DNA from: an uncultured Pseudomonadota bacterium
GTDB lineage: Bacteria > Pseudomonadota > Gammaproteobacteria > Steroidobacterales > Steroidobacteraceae
Assembly (NCBI GenBank): GCA_903910215.1
Contig: CAIVYV010000106.1
Location: 1 to 5,822, forward strand
DNA length: 5,822 nucleotides
Direction of reading: 5' to 3'
Part shown: piece after piece, positions 1-5,822 of the stretch
Numbering within the stretch: the stretch's first letter is position 1
Layout of the letters: every line of letters starts with the position of its first letter
Program-made: the position numbers and the translations under genes
Notes under the pieces: model-generated
The model's database searches: none
What the model was told of the DNA's origin: nothing
Seen by the model: only the letters and a program-made list of their open reading frames with translations

Positions 1-1254
1 ATAGGCGGTCATACGCTTCTCTTCCTCGGTCATGACCATGGAACGCCGCTCGGCGCCCATCATGATCTTGTCCTTGGCACGCTCGAACTCTTCCATGCCG
101 ACGATGCGCTTGTTGGCACGCGCCGCGAACAGCGCTGCCTCGTTGACGAGGTTGGCGAGATCGGCGCCCGAGAAGCCCGGCGTACCGCGTGCAATCAGCG
201 ACGGCTTCACGTCTTCGCCGAGCGGTACCTTGCGCATGTGAACCTTCAGGATTTGCTCACGACCACGCACATCGGGCAGCGGCACAACGACCTGACGGTC
301 GAAACGGCCCGGTCGCAGCAACGCCGGATCGAGCACATCGGGACGGTTGGTCGCCGCGATCACGATGATGCCCTCGTTGCCTTCGAAGCCATCCATCTCG
401 ACGAGCAATTGGTTCAGTGTCTGCTCACGCTCGTCGTGACCACCACCGAGACCCGCGCCGCGATGACGACCGACGGCATCGATTTCGTCGATGAAGATGA
501 TGCAGGGAGCATGCTTCTTGGCCTGCTCGAACATGTCGCGCACGCGCGAGGCACCGACGCCCACGAACATCTCTACGAAGTCGGAACCCGAGATGGTGAA
601 GAACGGCACCTTCGCCTCGCCCGCAATGGCGCGAGCGAGCAAGGTCTTACCGGTACCAGGGCTGCCCACCATGAGCACGCCTCTCGGAATCTTGCCGCCG
701 AGCTTCTGGAACTTGGACGGGTCTTTCAGGAAGTCGACGATCTCGCCAACTTCGGTCTTGGCTTCATCGACACCGGCCACGTCGGCGAAAGTCACCGCGA
801 CCTGATCTTCACTGAGAAGGCGAGCACGACTCTTGCCGAACGACATCGCGCCGCGGCCATTACCACCGCCCTGCATCTGCCGCAGCATCCACGCAAAGAC
901 CAGAATCAACAGCAAGGCCGGCGCGAGTTGCAGAACCAGCTGGGCGAGGAAGTTCGGCTGCTTCGGCGCACGGCCGATGATGGCCACGTCAGACTTGGCG
1001 AGCGTGCCGATGAGCGCGGTGTTGTCGGTCTCCGGGTTGTAGAGTTCGAAGGTCGACTTGTCTTTGCGGGTGCCGATGATCGTATCGCCCTGCAATACGA
1101 CGCTCTCGATCCGACCGTTGCGGATTTCGCTCAAGAAGGTCGAATAGCTGATCTCGGCGACGGGGCCCGAGCGGGGCATGAATTGGCTGAAGAGCACCAG
1201 GACCGCCAGCGCGATCAGGGCCCACACCACGAAATTCTTCATCAGATCGTTCAT
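1..1254 (-). CDS. ftsH: FtsH, membrane-anchored ATP-dependent zinc metalloprotease (3' end cut by window edge)
   Basis: FtsH is a hexameric AAA+ protease of the inner membrane that degrades misassembled membrane proteins and regulators such as sigma-32 and LpxC in E. coli. The first 418 residues are visible. A transmembrane helix spans about residues 8-26, then a periplasmic region, then a second helix at about 103-124 followed by the RQMQGGG linker. The AAA+ domain follows: Walker A GSPGTGKT (197-204), the pore-loop segment FVGVG, Walker B IIFIDE with D256 and E257, and the second region of homology with arginine fingers R314 and R317. The window ends after TAY, the residues that in homologues come immediately before the HEAGH zinc site, so the protease domain lies outside. 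Numbering runs two ahead of E. coli. The start ATG at 1254 is preceded by GAGG; an in-frame ATG at 1242 (residue 5) is less well placed. The gene lies 84 bp downstream of rlmE, probably cotranscribed. The Walker A serine replaces the commoner proline. Confidence 0.98.
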   Translation of the reverse strand, partial: MNDLMKNFVVWALIALAVLVLFSQFMPRSGPVAEISYSTFLSEIRNGRIESVVLQGDTIIGTRKDKSTFELYNPETDNTALIGTLAKSDVAIIGRAPKQPNFLAQLVLQLAPALLLILVFAWMLRQMQGGGNGRGAMSFGKSRARLLSEDQVAVTFADVAGVDEAKTEVGEIVDFLKDPSKFQKLGGKIPRGVLMVGSPGTGKTLLARAIAGEAKVPFFTISGSDFVEMFVGVGASRVRDMFEQAKKHAPCIIFIDEIDAVGRHRGAGLGGGHDEREQTLNQLLVEMDGFEGNEGIIVIAATNRPDVLDPALLRPGRFDRQVVVPLPDVRGREQILKVHMRKVPLGEDVKPSLIARGTPGFSGADLANLVNEAALFAARANKRIVGMEEFERAKDKIMMGAERRSMVMTEEEKRMTAY

Positions 1255-1262
1255 TACCAATA

Positions 1263-1266
1263 CCTC
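1263..1266 (-). promoter_or_regulatory. Shine-Dalgarno site of ftsH
   Basis: On the minus strand GAGG lies 8 nt before the ATG at 1254, which supports that start over the in-frame ATG four codons downstream. The remaining spacer up to the rlmE stop (1267-1338) shows no convincing sigma-70 or sigma-32 promoter and no hairpin with a T-tract, which fits rlmE-ftsH cotranscription. Confidence 0.7.
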
Positions 1267-1338
1267 AAAGGCGCGTTCCCTCGCCCCGCCTCGATCAAAC
1301 TACACGAACAGGGCCCGCCGAACCAGTCGAAACGGCCG

Positions 1339-1965
1339 CTATACCGCTTTTCGACCGCGTGCGAGCAAGTAAAGTTCGGGACTGCGCGAGCGCGAGGCTG
1401 CGGGCTTGGCGAACTTGACGCGGGTGTAGTGCTTGCGGGCTTCCGCAACGAAGGCATCGAAACCCGTGCCCTGAAAGGTCTTGATGAGGACGTCACCGCC
1501 CGGCTTCAAGGCCCGATTGGCCAAATCAAGTGCCAATTCACAGAGATAGAGCGATCTTGGCTTGTCGATCGCATCCACGCCCGAGAGATTGGGCGCCATG
1601 TCCGAGAGCACCACGTCGACGCCTCCCAAAGGCACTTTGGCCAAGATCGCCTCGAACACGGACTCCTCGCGAAAATCCCCCTCGATGAACTCCACACCGG
1701 GAATGGGCTCCATCGGCAAGATGTCGCTCGCGATCAGGGTGCCGTTCTTGCCAACTCGGCGTTTGGCGTACTGGCTCCACGCGCCGGGCGTCGAACCGAG
1801 ATCAAGCACCACCATGCCGGGTTTCAGCAGTTTTTCCTTACGATCGATTTCCTCGAGCTTGAAGACGGCGCGCGAACGCCAGCCCTCGGCCCAAGCTCGC
1901 TTCACGAACGGGTCGGTGAAATGTTCCTTCAGCCACTCGCGGCTGCTTTGCGTACGTTTGACCAT
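1339..1965 (-). CDS. rlmE: RlmE, 23S rRNA 2'-O-ribose methyltransferase (Um2552)
   Basis: RlmE (FtsJ/RrmJ) methylates the 2'-OH of U2552 in the A-loop of 23S rRNA, using S-adenosylmethionine, late in 50S assembly. The protein is 208 residues, against 209 in E. coli. It opens with the family's N-terminal stretch (SREWLKEHFTDPFVK, then RSRAVFKLEEID), followed by SAM-binding motif I LDLGSTPGAWSQYA (54-67) and the motif SDMAPNLSG (121-129). The K-D-K-E catalytic tetrad is complete: K36, D122, K162 and E197, each two below the E. coli number. Motif I reads STPGAW where E. coli has AAPGGW, a mild variation. The ATG at 1965 is the only start that keeps the full N-terminus; no clear Shine-Dalgarno sequence precedes it. 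Its 5' end is divergent from yhbY with at most about 25 bp between them, so its promoter must overlap yhbY. ftsH follows on the same strand; this pair is linked in many proteobacteria. Confidence 0.97.
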   Translation of the reverse strand: MVKRTQSSREWLKEHFTDPFVKRAWAEGWRSRAVFKLEEIDRKEKLLKPGMVVLDLGSTPGAWSQYAKRRVGKNGTLIASDILPMEPIPGVEFIEGDFREESVFEAILAKVPLGGVDVVLSDMAPNLSGVDAIDKPRSLYLCELALDLANRALKPGGDVLIKTFQGTGFDAFVAEARKHYTRVKFAKPAASRSRSPELYLLARGRKAV

Positions 1966-1977
1966 GATCGAAGCGGG

Positions 1978-1983
1978 TAGAAT
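1978..1983 (+). promoter_or_regulatory. Candidate -10 element (TAGAAT) for yhbY
   Basis: TAGAAT differs from the sigma-70 consensus TATAAT at one position. It sits in the 16-bp gap before the yhbY ATG and overlaps that ATG. The nearest -35-like sequence, TTGACC at 1958-1963, is only 14 bp upstream, shorter than the usual 16-18; at 17 bp the sequence is CGTTTG, a poor match. If used, transcription would begin near 1990-1991, at the alternative GTG start, which would make the message leaderless. This is pattern evidence only. Confidence 0.3.
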
Positions 1984-2287
1984 GGCGGCCGTGAAACTAA
2001 CAGAAAAACAACGCCGCTACCTGCGCGGCCTCGCCCACCCCCTCAAACCCGTCATTCTTATCGGCAACGCCGGGGTGAGCCCGGGTGTCGTCGCCGAGAC
2101 GCAGCGGGCGTTGCACGATCACGAATTGATCAAGGTTCGCATGACAGGTACCGATCGCGAAGCCCGTGACGCGGCTCTTGAAGCGCTGGCCGCGCAGTGC
2201 GAAAGCGCCTTGGTAGGTCGTATTGGTCACGTGGCTACGCTCTACAAACCGCGCGCCGATTTGCGCAGGATCGTTCTGCCCGACTGA
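1982..2287 (+). CDS. yhbY: YhbY, CRM-domain RNA-binding protein associated with 50S ribosome assembly
   Basis: YhbY is a small single-domain member of the CRS1/YhbY (CRM) family. It has a KH-like RNA-binding fold and associates with pre-50S particles in E. coli; its exact target is not settled. From the ATG at 1982 it has 101 residues, against 97 in E. coli. Visible family marks are RGLAHPLKPVILIG (15-28), the GNAG loop (28-31) corresponding to the KH GxxG, HELIKVR (47-53), and the C-terminal VATLYKPRADLRRIVLP. The start is uncertain. GTG at 1991 gives 98 residues and aligns exactly with the E. coli N-terminus (VKLTEKQ against MNLSTKQ). An in-frame ATG at 1964 gives 107 residues but overlaps the rlmE start. 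None has a good Shine-Dalgarno site. The gene is the only plus-strand gene here, divergent from rlmE and convergent with greA, 16 bp between the stops, as in E. coli. Confidence 0.95.
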   Translation: MAAVKLTEKQRRYLRGLAHPLKPVILIGNAGVSPGVVAETQRALHDHELIKVRMTGTDREARDAALEALAAQCESALVGRIGHVATLYKPRADLRRIVLPD

Positions 2288-2303
2288 GTTCGCCGCGCGT
2301 CGC

Positions 2304-2779
2304 TCAGCCCTCGTAACGAACCGCGACGATCTCGTACGAGCGAACACCACCCGGCGCTGTTACATCGACCACGTCACCCTCAGATTTGCCGATCAGCGCA
2401 CGCGCGATCGGCGAGGTGATGGCAATGCGCGAAGCACGAATATCGGCCTCGTCATCACCTACGATGGTGTACGTGACGCGCTTGCCGTCTTCCTCGGCTT
2501 CAAGATCGACCGTGGCGCCGAAGACGACCTTGTCGCCCGGCGTCAGCTGCGCGACATCGATGATCTCGGCCGTCGAGAGCTTCGCCTCGAGTTCGGCGAT
2601 ACGACCCTCGATGAAGCCCTGCTGCTCACGCGCCGCGTGATACTCGGCATTCTCGGACAGATCGCCATGGCTGCGCGCCTCGGCAATCGCCTTGATGATG
2701 TTGGGGCGATCCTCACTTTTGAGGCGCTTCAATTCGGCGCGCAGCATTTCGGCGCCACGCAAGGTGATCGGATTACGCT

Positions 2780-2783
<4 letters not shown>
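2304..2783 (-). CDS. greA: GreA, transcription elongation (transcript cleavage) factor
   Basis: GreA enters the secondary channel of RNA polymerase and stimulates cleavage of the 3' end of the nascent RNA in backtracked complexes, so elongation can resume. The 159-residue protein (158 in E. coli) has the N-terminal coiled coil (about 1-75), opening with the ITLRGAEMLRAEL signature. The acidic tip SHGDLSENAEYHAAREQQGF carries D41 and E44, the residues that coordinate the catalytic Mg2+ in the polymerase. The C-terminal FKBP-like domain (about 80-159) includes YTIVGDDEAD and SPIARALIGKSEGD. The tip acids identify an active cleavage factor, and the LRGAE and GDDEAD matches favour GreA over GreB. 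The ATG at 2783 overlaps the carB stop as ATGA and has a good AGGAG 8 nt upstream, inside the end of carB. The frame is open further upstream within carB, but that translation has no GreA similarity. Translation is probably coupled to carB. It converges with yhbY. Confidence 0.98.

Positions 2784-5822
<3,039 letters not shown>

Noticed and set aside
1255..1338. Spacer between rlmE and ftsH considered for a heat-shock (sigma-32) promoter or a terminator.
   Set aside because: No CTTGAA-like -35 with a CCCCAT-like -10 is visible, and the short GC palindrome (GGGCCC) has no following T-tract. Only the ftsH ribosome site is supported.
238..1980. A 580-codon open frame on the plus strand, opposite ftsH and rlmE.
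   Set aside because: It is antisense to two clearly conserved genes, crosses the gap between them, and its translation is rich in H, R, D and E with no recognisable motif, as expected from the complement of GC-rich codons. Open antisense frames of this length are common at this base composition.
1562..1981. Upstream extension of the yhbY frame, giving a 241-residue protein.
   Set aside because: The added part is antisense to rlmE and has no similarity to YhbY; homologues are about 97-100 residues.

Overview
The window is an ordinary housekeeping segment of a proteobacterial chromosome. It carries carB-greA, yhbY and rlmE-ftsH, an order known from gammaproteobacteria (Escherichia coli has greA-yhbY-rlmE-ftsH in these same orientations) and, with variations, from betaproteobacteria. 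The base composition is GC-rich, and the CarB, GreA, RlmE, YhbY and FtsH proteins all align closely with the E. coli proteins as I remember them. I infer a GC-rich gammaproteobacterium or close relative; the sequence alone does not fix a genus.

Layout from left to right: a 3'-truncated ftsH on the minus strand (1-1254), an 84-bp spacer, rlmE on the minus strand (1339-1965), then the small yhbY on the plus strand (about 1982-2287). Next come greA on the minus strand (2304-2783) and a carB missing about 61 N-terminal residues, also on the minus strand (2780-5822). Four of the five genes read leftward. yhbY alone reads rightward, with about 16 bp on each side: divergent from rlmE and convergent with greA. 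carB and greA overlap by 4 bp (ATGA) and are almost certainly one transcription unit. rlmE and ftsH very probably form another.

Functionally, CarB makes carbamoyl phosphate for pyrimidine and arginine synthesis. GreA rescues backtracked RNA polymerase. YhbY and RlmE act on the large ribosomal subunit. FtsH is the membrane AAA+ protease. All catalytic residues visible in the window are conserved, and I found no frameshift, mobile element, tRNA, CRISPR array or foreign insertion.

I did not find a new biological system here. The points worth a second look are small: start-site and promoter architecture in the compressed yhbY/rlmE divergent junction (a possible leaderless yhbY message), a short inverted repeat holding both stop codons of the yhbY/greA convergent pair, and a serine in the FtsH Walker A loop.
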